Shown: piece after piece, positions 16,253 through 24,661 of the stretch
Numbering within the stretch: position 1 is the first letter of the stretch
How the letters are laid out: every line of letters begins with the position of its first letter
NCBI RefSeq assembly: GCF_041929235.1
Contig: NZ_JBHFNP010000234.1
Location: forward strand, 1-64,000
Direction of reading: 5' to 3'
DNA length: 64,000 nucleotides
DNA from: Microseira sp041929235
GTDB taxonomy: Bacteria; Cyanobacteriota; Cyanobacteriia; Cyanobacteriales; Aerosakkonemataceae
Notes under the pieces: model-generated
What the model saw: the letters and a program-made list of their open reading frames with translations, nothing else
Database searches by the model: none
What the model was told of the DNA's origin: nothing
Position numbers and translations under genes: made by a program

Positions 16253-16861
16253 CTAAGAGGCAGCTAATTTGCTCCAGTTCATATAGGGCAGATTCGCAGC
16301 GGTGGCGCGAATTTGGTCGGCGCGATCGCACAACTGACCGCAAGCATCCCAAGTGCCAGAAACGAACATATTTTTAGCACCTTCCCCCATGGCAATTGGG
16401 GCAGAAAAGTCGCCGCATTGCACTTGCATGGTTTCCAAATTTACCGTCATCGGTGTTTGGGGATTGGATGTTAAAATTTCTTGCAATTGCTTGACAGTTG
16501 CAGCATCGGCAGTGACGCAGGGAATACCGATAGCGACGCAATTGCCGAAAAAGATTTCGGCGAAACTTTCACCGATTAAAGCTTGAATGCCCCATTTGGC
16601 GAGCGCTTGGGGTGCATGTTCCCGCGACGAACCGCAGCCAAAGTTACGATTCGCCACCAAAATTTTCGCACCTTGAAACTGCGATCGGTCAAACGGATGT
16701 TCTCCGTTGAGTGCCTTGCGGTCATCTTCAAAAGCATGTGCCCCCAAACCATCAAAAGTAACGCAACGCAAAAATCGAGCCGGAATAATCCGATCGGTAT
16801 CAATATCATCGCCCACCAAGGGAATACCGCGTCCGGAAACAGTTTTAACTTCGCTGACCAT
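16253..16861 (-). CDS. leuD: 3-isopropylmalate dehydratase small subunit
   Basis: The 202-residue swivelling domain of the leucine-pathway isomerase converts 2- to 3-isopropylmalate together with LeuC. Typical motifs are GDDIDTDRIIPARFL (residues about 17-31), ILVANRNFGCGSSREHAPQAL (about 67-87) and FFGNCVAIGIP (about 104-114). Its partner leuC lies at 19086-20492 on the same strand. The two are separated here by 2.2 kb holding an opposite-strand kinase remnant, a tnpB and hairpin repeats, so they can no longer be a simple operon. Confidence 0.96.
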   Translation of the reverse strand: MVSEVKTVSGRGIPLVGDDIDTDRIIPARFLRCVTFDGLGAHAFEDDRKALNGEHPFDRSQFQGAKILVANRNFGCGSSREHAPQALAKWGIQALIGESFAEIFFGNCVAIGIPCVTADAATVKQLQEILTSNPQTPMTVNLETMQVQCGDFSAPIAMGEGAKNMFVSGTWDACGQLCDRADQIRATAANLPYMNWSKLAAS

Positions 16862-16950
16862 TGTTTGTTCTCCTCGAAAAAGAATTGTGGATTCGGAATC
16901 AGTTAATCGTTTAATGTTTCAATACTCAGGAATATTGAACAGGTTCGCTT

Positions 16951-17372
16951 ATGGCATCTATCACGATTATTACCGGGTGTCCTGGCAGTGGAAAAACAAC
17001 GTTATCGAATCGACTGGCGCAGGGATTACCCAAGGGGGTTCACTTACATGCAGATGATTTTTATGATTACATCGCTCAAAAGATTTCGCCAATTTTGCCA
17101 GAAGCACATCAACAGAATACAACGGTGATGCTAGCGATCGCTCGTGCCACAGCTGCTTATGTCACGGGTGACTATGACGTAGTGCTGGATGGCATTTTTG
17201 GCTTTTGGTTTCTGCCGATACTGGCGGAGGAATTTCAGTCGTTAACCTGTCCGGTGAATTACGTTGTGATTCGCCTACCGCTAGAGGAAACTATTTTGCG
17301 GGCAACTACACGTCTGAAAAACCCTGCCAGCGAGGAAATTATCAGGTATATGTATCCGCTATGTGAACTACC
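16951..17372 (+). pseudogene. ATP-binding kinase-like gene truncated by the tnpB element
   Basis: The readable part starts MASITIITGCPGSGKTTLSNRL (P-loop at residues 8-16) and continues through HADDFYDYIA and VLDGIFGFWFLP (nucleoside/gluconate-kinase-like P-loop fold) and a helical lid (ETILRATTRLKNPASEEII). At about codon 141 the frame runs into the end hairpin of the tnpB element and continues meaninglessly to a stop at 17490. The missing C-terminal part was not found beyond the element near 18620. Small P-loop kinase of unknown substrate, probably inactivated. Confidence 0.7.
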
Positions 17373-18600
17373 TACACTGACCCGGAGTACCGGGTACAGT
17401 GTTGGCTTCCGTACTCATAGGCGAGTGCCTCAAATGAGACTTTCGTCCCATTTTTGGTCTTACCTCCCCTCCTACGGCAGAGACGGCTGAACCATCCGCC
17501 TTTAGCATTCTGATTCCCTCTGCTCTGATATTGATAGCTGCGTTTCCATCACGGTCATGGTGAGTGCCACAGTGTGGGCAAGTCCATTTTCTTACATCCA
17601 ATGGCATCTCACTCATTTGATAGAAACAATTAGAGCAGAGTTTGGAACTGGGGAACCATCTATCAATCTCAACCAACTTTCCACCTTGGCGTTCTAATTT
17701 ATAGGCTAAAAAGTTAGTGAACGTTCCCCATCCAACATCAGATATTGCTTTGGCCAAATTCTGGTTACGAACCATGCCCTTGACATGAAGATTTTCTACT
17801 ATGACAGCTAAGGCTTAGCTGACTAACTTGTAACTAAGTTTATGCAAAAAATCTTGCCTTGAGTTACTCACCCGTTCGTACACTTTGGCAACAACCTTGC
17901 GATATTTATTTCTTGATTTACTTCCTTTCTGTTTACGTGCTAGTTTTTGTTGCTTGCGTTTCAGGTTCTTCTCATGCTTGGCGAGATGTTGAGGATTGTC
18001 GTATTTAGAAACCTTTTCACCATCGGTTACGACAGCGAAGTGCTTCAAACCCAAATCAATTCCATAAATCTTGCCTTCAGTTGTAGATGGATTGTCACCT
18101 TCTACTTCAGTGAGAATAGATGCCAAATATTTACCTGATGGAGTTTTGCTAACAGTGACAGTCTTTATCTTCCCTTCAATTGGTCGATGAATTTTAGCTT
18201 TCACCTCACCAACGTTTCCCGGAAGCTTGACAATACCATCAAGAACTTTGACATTTTGAGGGTATTGAATAGACTGCTTGCCATGTTTAGACTTGAACCG
18301 AGGAAAGCCTGCTCTACCCTCAAAAAAGTTTTTGTACCCAGTGGTCAGATTGAGTGTTGTAGCCTGCAAAACCTGACTATAGCAATCAGCCAACCATGCT
18401 GTATCTTCTGCTTTTTTGAGGTCAGGAAGAAGTGCATTGAGTGCTGAACGTCCAAGTCCTTTACCTGTTTCTTTGTATGCCTCAATTGATTTATTCAGAG
18501 CATAATTCCACCACCAACGGGCAGAACCAAACGTTTGAGCCAACAGTATCTGCTGTTGTTCAGATGGGTATAAACGAACTTGTACGACTTTGTGTAACAC
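17368..18600 (-). pseudogene. tnpB: tnpB (IS200/IS605-type RNA-guided nuclease) with one in-frame TAA
   Basis: Codons 1-261 (18600 to 17818) and the following codons form one uninterrupted frame except for TAA at 17815-17817. Every key feature is kept: N-terminal LYPSEQQQILLAQTFGSARWWWNYAL, RuvC Asp near 182 (GIDLGLKHF), Glu near 269 just after the stop (IVENLHVKG), zinc-finger CSNC...CPHC, and final Asp in HDRDGNAAINI. No tnpA is present, so movement would need help in trans. The element sits in the kinase gene at 16951. The TAA is at the same place as in the decayed copy at 12315-13590. Functional only if the stop is read through; otherwise two fragments. Confidence 0.88.
17374..17402 (-). 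other. End hairpin of the tnpB element
   Basis: ACACTGACCCGG and CCGGGT-A-CAGTGT pair around AGTA, a 12-bp stem. It lies just past the 3' end of tnpB, where IS200/IS605-type elements carry an end hairpin and the guide-RNA scaffold. The junction with the interrupted kinase frame falls immediately outside it (about 17373). Confidence 0.7.
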
Positions 18601-18877
18601 TCAATATCACCAAAGCGTGTTTGTCTATTCTATCACAATATACAGTTAACGATAAAGCTAATCCGGAAAAATTAACGATTCCTCGGACATCCCCTCCCGC
18701 GTCAACCTACGGTTAACATAGGTCGGAGATCCCCTCGTCATCGTCCGGCTTATATCCCGCCACTGACCTGAGTACAGGTTCACCTGCGGACTTACGCCGA
18801 TTAGTTAAATCAACGTTGTCAATCCGGTGAGTTTCGGCTGAATTGGTCGCTAGTTACTCGATAGTTGCCGGTTTTCT
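18601..18877. other. Non-coding flank between tnpB start and hairpin repeats
   Basis: It should contain the upstream end of the tnpB element. Several short inverted segments are seen (for example CAACCTACGGTTAACATAGGTCGG near 18702-18725) but no convincing end and no recognisable remainder of the interrupted kinase. Confidence 0.4.
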
Positions 18878-19080
18878 CGTTCCCAGGCTTCAGCCTGGGA
18901 ACGCAATGGTTGAGGCTCTGCCTCCTTTGAAAACGATTTTGATTGGGCTGCTACCTCAGTTGAAAAATGAGGCGGAGCCTCTTACCTGTGTTACCAGGCT
19001 CAGCCTGGTAACAAGAAAACAAGAAAAAACGAGGCGGAGCCTCTTTAGTTGTGTTACCAGGCTCTTGCCTGGTAACAAGA
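18878..19080. repeat. Array of CCAGGCT-AGCCTGG hairpins
   Basis: CGTTCCCAGGCTTCAGCCTGGGAACG at 18878-18903, GTTACCAGGCTCAGCCTGGTAAC near 18990-19013 and GTTACCAGGCTCTTGCCTGGTAAC near 19053-19076 alternate with GAGGCGGAGCCTC-type blocks. The last ends 10 bp past the leuC stop and may shape its 3' end. Confidence 0.9.
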
Positions 19081-19085
19081 AATGC

Positions 19086-20492
19086 CTAATTCAACAACTC
19101 GCGGACATCAGAGACTGCGCCTTTGACTGCTGCTGCTGCCACCATCGCCGGACTCATCAATAAGGTACGACCAGAAGCGGAACCTTGCCGTCCTTTAAAG
19201 TTGCGGTTAGAAGAAGAAGCACTAATTTGCCTGCCTTGAAGTTTATCGGGATTCATCGCCAGACACATGGAACATCCCGGTTCTCGCCATTCAAAACCTG
19301 CTGCTTGGAAGATTTTGTCCAATCCTTCCGCTTCTGCTTGCTGCTTCACCCGTTCCGAACCTGGAACGACAAAGGCTTTGATTCCTGCGGCGACGTGACG
19401 ACCTTGAGCAATTTTGGCAGCTTCTCGCAAATCGCTAATCCGTCCGTTGGTGCAACTGCCGATAAAGCAAACATCGACTTTAGTACCACAGATAGGTTGA
19501 CCGGGAGCCAAATCCATGTATTGGTAAGCTTCTTGAGCGATGAATCTATCTTCTTCTGGCAGTTCTTCGGGAGTTGGTACGACTTGATTGACGCCAATAC
19601 CTTGACCGGGTGTAATTCCCCAAGTAACGGTCGGGGGAATGTCGGCGGCGTCGAAAACTACCACATCATCGTACTGGGCATCGCGATCGCTCTTAATCGA
19701 CTCCCACCAAGCAACAGCTTTATCCCACTCTTCGCCTTTGGGTGCAAAATCCCTACCTTTGAGATATTCGTAAGTAACGCTATCCGGATTAACGTAACCG
19801 CATCTCGCACCACCTTCGATTGCCATATTGCAAACGGTCATCCGTTCTTCCATGCTCATTTGCTCGAAAGTAGTGCCTGCAAATTCGTAGGCATATCCGA
19901 CGCCGCCTTTCACTCCCAGAGTGCGGATGATGTGGAGGATAACATCTTTGGCGTAGACACCCGGTCTTAGAGTACCGTTGACTTCAATTTTGCGGACTTT
20001 TAATTTAGAGAGGGCGAGAGTTTGGGAAGCGAGAACATCGCGCACTTGACTGGTACCGATACCAAAAGCGATCGCACCAAATGCACCATGAGTAGAAGTA
20101 TGACTATCTCCACAAGCAATAGTCATCCCCGGTTGAGTCAGTCCCAACTCTGGTGCTATGACATGAACAATCCCCTGATTCCCAGAACCAATATTGTAAA
20201 AAGTAATGCCATTTGCTTGACAACTCTGTTCCAGAGCCTGCATCATTTCCTCTGCCAGGTCATCCACAAACGGACGCGCCTGATTATCTGTAGGGACGAT
20301 ATGGTCTACCGTAGCGATCGTCCGTTCTGGATACAGTACCTTTAGACCCCGTTCCCGTAACATCGCAAAAGCTTGGGGACTGGTAACTTCGTGAATTAGA
20401 TGCAGTCCAATAAACAGTTGCGTCTGTCCTGAAGGAAGCGTTCCAACTGCGTGTAGATGCCAAACTTTGTCAAACAGAGTGCCTTTGCTCAT
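19086..20492 (-). CDS. leuC: 3-isopropylmalate dehydratase large subunit
   Basis: The 468-residue aconitase-fold protein carries the [4Fe-4S] cluster ligands: a Cys in CFIGSCTNGR (near 347) and the CSMC pair in REPGCSMCLAMN (near 407-410). Other family marks are GQTQLFIGLHLIHEVTSPQAF (near 22-42) and IACGDSHTSTHGAFGA (near 131-146). It works with LeuD in leucine synthesis. Length is normal. The separation from leuD is described under that gene. Confidence 0.97.
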   Translation of the reverse strand: MSKGTLFDKVWHLHAVGTLPSGQTQLFIGLHLIHEVTSPQAFAMLRERGLKVLYPERTIATVDHIVPTDNQARPFVDDLAEEMMQALEQSCQANGITFYNIGSGNQGIVHVIAPELGLTQPGMTIACGDSHTSTHGAFGAIAFGIGTSQVRDVLASQTLALSKLKVRKIEVNGTLRPGVYAKDVILHIIRTLGVKGGVGYAYEFAGTTFEQMSMEERMTVCNMAIEGGARCGYVNPDSVTYEYLKGRDFAPKGEEWDKAVAWWESIKSDRDAQYDDVVVFDAADIPPTVTWGITPGQGIGVNQVVPTPEELPEEDRFIAQEAYQYMDLAPGQPICGTKVDVCFIGSCTNGRISDLREAAKIAQGRHVAAGIKAFVVPGSERVKQQAEAEGLDKIFQAAGFEWREPGCSMCLAMNPDKLQGRQISASSSNRNFKGRQGSASGRTLLMSPAMVAAAAVKGAVSDVRELLN

Positions 20493-20616
20493 ACTTACTT
20501 CAACGGGTCTTTTAGCCTTGGGATCTTCGATGTTATCAAAAATTTAGCTGAGTCCCTTGACCCGAAAGGATTTCTCAAACATTGGGCAAGACGTTCCATA
20601 ATATCGAGGTGTACCG

Positions 20617-21045
20617 ATGCCAATGCCGAAGAAACCCAGACTGCAATGCCTCAACTGCGGTAGAGAAACCAAAAGAGCGGTAGATAAGTACTGCGATAAC
20701 AAATGCCATAACGACCATAGATACAAACTTTATATAGCATCATGGTTAGTAGGCGGGGAGAGCGGGCGGAAAAAATTCGGTACGGTATCTAATCATGTGA
20801 GAAGGTTTTTAATTGAGAACTATGGTGAAAAATGTTCTTTGTGCGGCTGGTGTGAAGTAAATCCCTATACGGGTAAAGTTCCGGTAGAAGTCGATCATAT
20901 CGATGGAGACTGGCTGAACAACTCGCCAGATAATCTCCGCCTCTTATGTCCTAATTGTCACTCGCTGACACCCACGTACAAAGCACGAAATAAGGGAAAA
21001 GGCAGAGATTGGCGGCGGGAGTTGTATGTGTCCAAGCTTGAGTAG
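20617..21045 (+). CDS. HNH endonuclease
   Basis: The 142-residue protein has an N-terminal zinc-binding CLNCGRETKR...YCDNKCHN segment (residues about 11-33), a central CSLCGWCEVN, then the HNH core EVDHIDGDWLNNSPDNLRLLCPNCHSLTPTY (about 90-120). The ATG at 20617 has GAGG 8 bp upstream, which favours it over ATG 20623. Such stand-alone HNH proteins are often phage, intron or homing-type nucleases. Nothing phage-like is adjacent, so it is probably a solitary acquisition next to a tRNA gene. Confidence 0.88.
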   Translation: MPMPKKPRLQCLNCGRETKRAVDKYCDNKCHNDHRYKLYIASWLVGGESGRKKFGTVSNHVRRFLIENYGEKCSLCGWCEVNPYTGKVPVEVDHIDGDWLNNSPDNLRLLCPNCHSLTPTYKARNKGKGRDWRRELYVSKLE

Positions 21046-21104
21046 GTAAAATTTGGCGTCATAGCGATCGCCGGGTACCAAACTTTGCTATAGTGTATTG
21101 AGTT

Positions 21105-21177
21105 GCTGGTATAGCTCAGTTGGTAGAGCAACGCACTTGTAATGCGTGGGTCGCAGGTTCAAATCCTGTTACCAGCT
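21105..21177 (+). tRNA. tRNA-Thr (anticodon TGT)
   Basis: The cloverleaf is complete: acceptor stem GCTGGTA/TACCAGC, D arm GCTCAGTTGGTAGAGC, anticodon stem ACGCA/TGCGT with loop CTTGTAA (anticodon TGT, reading ACA), variable loop GGGTC, and T arm CAGGTTCAAATCCTG. The discriminator base is T and no CCA is encoded. It lies between the HNH gene and a methyltransferase gene. Confidence 0.96.
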
Positions 21178-21312
21178 TGGTTTAAGACGATTTTAATAGA
21201 TCGATCGCACCCCCTCAACCCCTTCCCTAGCTGCGGGTTTGTATCCCCTCAGACTTTAGTCCCCCGCAGCCTTTGTTACACTCAGGTGGCGAAACACATT
21301 CCAGTTCTCGTC

Positions 21313-21921
21313 ATGCTAGAACAGCCCCAATCCCAGGATTTTGAACACAAATGGCCTAAATACTACCAAGCTGTCTTAGGTAGACCCCCCCGTCCTACCC
21401 TTTTAGCCGCATTGGAACGCTTCGAGACACCAGGGTTCGCGGTAGACTTGGGATGCGGCGAAGGTCGCGATACCGTGGAACTACTCAGACGAGGTTGGCG
21501 AGTTTTAGCCATTGATGGCAATCGAGAAGCATTTGACCGGATGCTAGGGCGAGAAGACTTGCAAAATACCGATAATTTAACCACAAAAGTCGCAAAATTT
21601 CAAGCAGCGACTTGGCCCCAAACCGATTTAATTAATGCTAGCTTTACCCTGCCCTTTTGTCCCCCCGAATATTTCCCCGAATTGTGGGATAAAATCGTCC
21701 AAAGCCTTCCACCTGGAGGTCGTTTTTGCGGTCAATTATTTGGGGATAGAGACGATTGGGCAAGTATTCCCACCCACACCCATCATACCCAAGAACAAGC
21801 AGAAAAGTTATTAGAACAATTTGAAATTGAAATGTTTAGAGTGGAAGAAGAAGACGGAAAAACAGCATTGCAGTCACCGAAGCATTGGCATATTTTTCAT
21901 ATTGTGGCGCGGAAGAGGTAA
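21313..21921 (+). CDS. Class I SAM-dependent methyltransferase
   Basis: The start at ATG 21313 (MLEQPQSQDFEHKWPKYYQ) is used; the open frame reaches back into the tRNA gene and cannot be coding there. The protein has 202 residues with motif I VDLGCGEGRDTVELL (residues about 46-60), motif II VLAIDGN (about 66-72), and later INASFTLPFCPP in the motif IV region. It resembles small TehB-like methyltransferases. The substrate is unknown. Confidence 0.88.
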   Translation: MLEQPQSQDFEHKWPKYYQAVLGRPPRPTLLAALERFETPGFAVDLGCGEGRDTVELLRRGWRVLAIDGNREAFDRMLGREDLQNTDNLTTKVAKFQAATWPQTDLINASFTLPFCPPEYFPELWDKIVQSLPPGGRFCGQLFGDRDDWASIPTHTHHTQEQAEKLLEQFEIEMFRVEEEDGKTALQSPKHWHIFHIVARKR

Positions 21922-22024
21922 TGGCTAATGGCTAATGCCTAATTGCTAATAGTAAGAAATGTAGAAATTTAGGGTGCGTTAGACGAGAGTACGGCACCGC
22001 CACCACTCAGGGAAAAAACACGGC

Positions 22025-22090
22025 GCGTGCAGCGTATCGCTTACGCGATAGCTTCGCTTCACGCGCAGCGGCGCGGATGCGCTTAGCTAT
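22025..22090. repeat. Dispersed GC-rich hairpin repeat, copy 2 (inverted relative to 4700)
   Basis: It carries GTATCGCTTACGCGATAGC, then TTCGCTTCACGCGCAGCGGCG and CGGATGCGCTTAGC, the reverse complement of the element at 4700-4762 with the same flank. It is intergenic between the methyltransferase and a small coiled-coil gene. Confidence 0.85.
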
Positions 22091-22246
22091 CGCTCCTTGA
22101 ATCGCACCAAAATTAAAACATGCGATCGCATCATACATCACCGTTAGGGAATAGTGTAAATTCAGAAATGCGCTCGCCTACTTCTAAAAACTTCATCGGG
22201 TAATCGACGGTGATATGTTGGCTAGGTTGAGTAAAAACTTTCAGCA

Positions 22247-22594
22247 ATGTCGATTTTGTCTGAAATTATCGCTGTTATTAATCGACTCAACCAAGAATTA
22301 GATGAAATTGAACGGCAAGCAATAGCAGCACAGAATCTAGTTAGAAAGGCACTGTCTCGCCTACCGGAAAATGCTATGCTAATACAAACCCTTGACTATC
22401 TCAATGAGATGAGGCAGTTTGTAAACGACTCCAGAAATGCGATCGCTAGCGATATTGAAAGTATTTCCGGATCTGATGTGACAAATTTAGAAATTCAGCA
22501 AGTAGGAGAAGATTTGGCAGCATCGCTGGGAATGACACTGGAAATAAAAATGCAGGTGCAACGACTGCTTTCTCGATTAGAGGAATTATTATGA
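22247..22594 (+). CDS. Small coiled-coil protein, first of a coupled pair
   Basis: The 115-residue protein is almost entirely helical with heptad character (IIAVINRLNQELDEIERQAIAAQNLVRKAL; VGEDLAASLGMTLEIKMQVQRLLSRLEELL). No known domain is recognised. Its TGA overlaps the ATG of a 50-codon gene (ATGA at 22591-22594), the arrangement common in toxin-antitoxin and other stoichiometric pairs. Acidic overall, while its partner is strongly basic, so the two may bind each other. No good ribosome-binding site precedes the start. Confidence 0.65.
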   Translation: MSILSEIIAVINRLNQELDEIERQAIAAQNLVRKALSRLPENAMLIQTLDYLNEMRQFVNDSRNAIASDIESISGSDVTNLEIQQVGEDLAASLGMTLEIKMQVQRLLSRLEELL

Positions 22595-22743
22595 AACGAC
22601 TACCAACTGAAGTAGAACTGTTAGAAATTCTTGAACTGGCTAAAGGTGCGGCACAAAAGTCAAGGAAACTACACGAAATGTTACTAAAAAATTCGGCAAA
22701 GCGGCCTCGTAGGCGCAGAGTGAGAAAAACTGCTGAAAGCTAA
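22591..22743 (+). CDS. 50-residue basic protein coupled to the coiled-coil gene
   Basis: ATG at 22591 overlaps the stop of the upstream gene by 4 bp, and the frame ends at TAA 22741-22743. The product starts MKRLPTEVELLEILELAKGA and ends with a highly basic tail (KRPRRRRVRKTAES), giving a helix plus nucleic-acid-binding-like tail. It is too short for usual ORF cut-offs. The stop/start overlap and consistent codon pattern support it as real. Function unknown; an acidic/basic partner pair is inference. Confidence 0.6.
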   Translation: MKRLPTEVELLEILELAKGAAQKSRKLHEMLLKNSAKRPRRRRVRKTAES

Positions 22744-22816
22744 TAATTTGGCATGATATGAAATTTATACAAGACCCACCGTCAAAAGCCTCCACCGAGC
22801 TTTCGGCCTCAAATTT

Positions 22817-22863
22817 GGGTTCAAAAAACCCGGTTTTTCCAAAAAACCGGGTTTCTTGAACCC
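22817..22863. repeat. Long AAACCCGGTTT hairpin
   Basis: GGGTTCAAAAAACCCGGTTTT and AAAACCGGGTTTCTTGAACCC pair over about 20 bp with one mismatch around TCCAA. The core AGAAACCGGGTTTCT motif is dispersed over the window (for example near 6285, 16115, 23232, 26680, 42262, 47200, 47360, 61480 and 63705). Confidence 0.88.
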
Positions 22864-22879
22864 GCGCCACAAGATATTT

Positions 22880-22984
22880 CAGGACTTACGCACCACGCTC
22901 CTATCACCTTAGTTTATTGCTACGATCTCTGGTTCCCTTTCCCAAGGATTTTTCAGAGAAACTTTGGTGTTTGCGTAAGTCCTG
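22880..22984. mobile_element. MITE-like element, CAGGACTTACGCA family, copy 2 (105 bp)
   Basis: The left end CAGGACTTACGCACCACG and right end GTTTGCGTAAGTCCTG are inverted repeats. Length and ends match 12469-12574 and 52792-52894, but the interior is different. Intergenic. Confidence 0.82.
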
Positions 22985-23054
22985 ATTTGCTCGTGATGCG
23001 CTCGCATCATGGTTCACCGTTAGGGAATAGCGGGATCGTTCGTCAAAACTGTAC

Positions 23055-23276
23055 TAACTCAAGTTGCTAGTTAAATACAAACAGAGTGGTAATGGGTAAT
23101 GGGTAATAGGTAATTGTCAAGAGTAGGCTGCCAATGAATCCAATTACCAATTACCGAGCATCAGAAACCCAGAGGTCAGAAACAAAGGTGATGTGTCGAT
23201 CTCTCGCAAGAAACCCACGATTTTTCAGAGAAACCGGGTTTCTTTGCCAAAGCTGATAACTAGCAACTTGAGTTAC
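23055..23276. mobile_element. MITE-like element, CAAGTTGCTAGTTA family, copy 2 (222 bp)
   Basis: TAACTCAAGTTGCTAGTTA at 23055 and its complement TAACTAGCAACTTGAGTTA ending near 23275 bound a non-coding interior that includes heptamer repeats and an AAACCGGGTTTCT motif. The ends are the same as at 13125-13263, while the interior is unrelated. It lies just past the cupin gene stop. Confidence 0.75.
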
Positions 23277-23303
23277 TCATGTATATTAAAAGCCAAAATA
23301 TTG

Positions 23304-24458
23304 CTAATGAACATGCAATATGCCTTCTGTGACGAGGCGTGTTATGAGCGGTGCAATATCACCATCGAAGCTCAGAGCGGGTGCCCAATCAGCAATATCA
23401 ATTAAACTAAACTCATCTTGATTGAATAAATTTTCCACAAGTTTTGCCGGGACTCCCTTGAGGTCAATTTGTTTTGATCCAACCTGCACTTGATAGTGTT
23501 CCTCGCCTATTTGCTTGATGCGAATGCGGTGCAGTGGCGACCAAGCAAACCGAGTCATGAATCCATTGTGAAAAATATCAGTTCCCATCTGAGCAGGTAA
23601 GTTGATTGGCAGTGGCGGCACAGACCGATAATTTAGAGAATCAATATACTTATGTAGAATGTCTGGCTGATGTAAAGTCTCAATTAGATGTTGCCGTAGT
23701 GCTGTTAGCTGCTTTTCTATAGCATCTGTATTGCCATTTACGACAACAGGAAATCTTTGTCGCCAGTCGGTATTATTTTTTAGCTCATTGCTCAGCCAGC
23801 TGAGCCAACTAAGTCCTGTCTGGCATTCAATTCCAACAGTCAGATGTAGCGATGGTTGTTCGCAAGCGACAGCATAGTGCCAGTGTCCTCGCGGGATGTA
23901 CAGCACATCTCCAGGCTTGAGTACGCACTCTAGATAGGGTGGTTCCTCTGGTTTAGGCTGGTTTGCCGAGTGCATGTCTGGGGTGGGATAGAGTACCGTT
24001 TCTCGGTAAACAAACCACTTCTTTTCACCGTCAATCTGCAAGATCAGTACATCGTGAGTATCGTAGTGACAATCAAATCCCTGTTGTTTAGCTGGTGAAC
24101 AATACAAATTGACGTGGGTTTCATAACCAATGTCATAGCGCAGATTTGCTGCCAGTTGAGTCACGGTTGGAATGCGATGATGAACTTTGTTGACGATTAG
24201 TGTAGCTCCCTCACGCAACCTCGCACTCCAGTCTTGTGAATTACTCGTCTTTGGCAAGGATTTGCCCTCAATTGAGAAGCGTATATCTGGTTCTGCGAGT
24301 TTGTGATAGTTCAGCAAATGGTTAAGATCTTTCCATGAGAAGAATGTCTGAAGTTTCTCAGGACGATCGGCACAAATGTGAATCGCCTTTTGCGTCCAGT
24401 ACTCTGCCAAAAATTGGTCTATTGGATATGGTGCAAGCAGCTGTTGCCAAGTCTTCAT
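23304..24458 (-). CDS. JmjC/cupin-4 type 2-oxoglutarate-Fe(II) oxygenase
   Basis: Start ATG 24458 (MKTWQQLLAPYPIDQFLAEYW), 384 residues. The JmjC/cupin-4 core is clear: GFDCHYDTHDVLILQIDGEKKW supplies the iron ligands H131 and D133, and PGDVLYIPRGHWHYA supplies the distal H194. The C-terminal half (LPAQMGTDIFHNG..., then a winged-helix-like end) resembles ribosomal-oxygenase (ROX, YcfD-like) proteins. Known members hydroxylate Arg or His in ribosomal proteins, and relatives of the JmjC family hydroxylate Asn. It follows the gene for a secreted Ser/Asn-repeat peptide on the same strand (203-bp gap), which is a possible substrate; that link is inference. Confidence 0.88.
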   Translation of the reverse strand: MKTWQQLLAPYPIDQFLAEYWTQKAIHICADRPEKLQTFFSWKDLNHLLNYHKLAEPDIRFSIEGKSLPKTSNSQDWSARLREGATLIVNKVHHRIPTVTQLAANLRYDIGYETHVNLYCSPAKQQGFDCHYDTHDVLILQIDGEKKWFVYRETVLYPTPDMHSANQPKPEEPPYLECVLKPGDVLYIPRGHWHYAVACEQPSLHLTVGIECQTGLSWLSWLSNELKNNTDWRQRFPVVVNGNTDAIEKQLTALRQHLIETLHQPDILHKYIDSLNYRSVPPLPINLPAQMGTDIFHNGFMTRFAWSPLHRIRIKQIGEEHYQVQVGSKQIDLKGVPAKLVENLFNQDEFSLIDIADWAPALSFDGDIAPLITRLVTEGILHVH

Positions 24459-24661
24459 GACACGTTGATCTCTAATCTGATGACAGGAAAAAATCTTCCC
24501 TCGGTTAATCACGTTGAACTGTCGATAAACGAAGCAGGGGGGCGAGAAATACTCGAGCCATATGATAGACTTTTGACAGCCAAAGTCCTGTCTTGAACGA
24601 TCGATTCCACCCAGCCCCCCTGTAAGTGAACTATCTAGGTTGAACTCTCAAACTACCACCA

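Noticed and set aside
21142..21312. 57-codon upstream extension of the methyltransferase frame
   Set aside because: It overlaps the 3' half of the tRNA-Thr gene and has no methyltransferase-like sequence; the start at 21313 fits the family.
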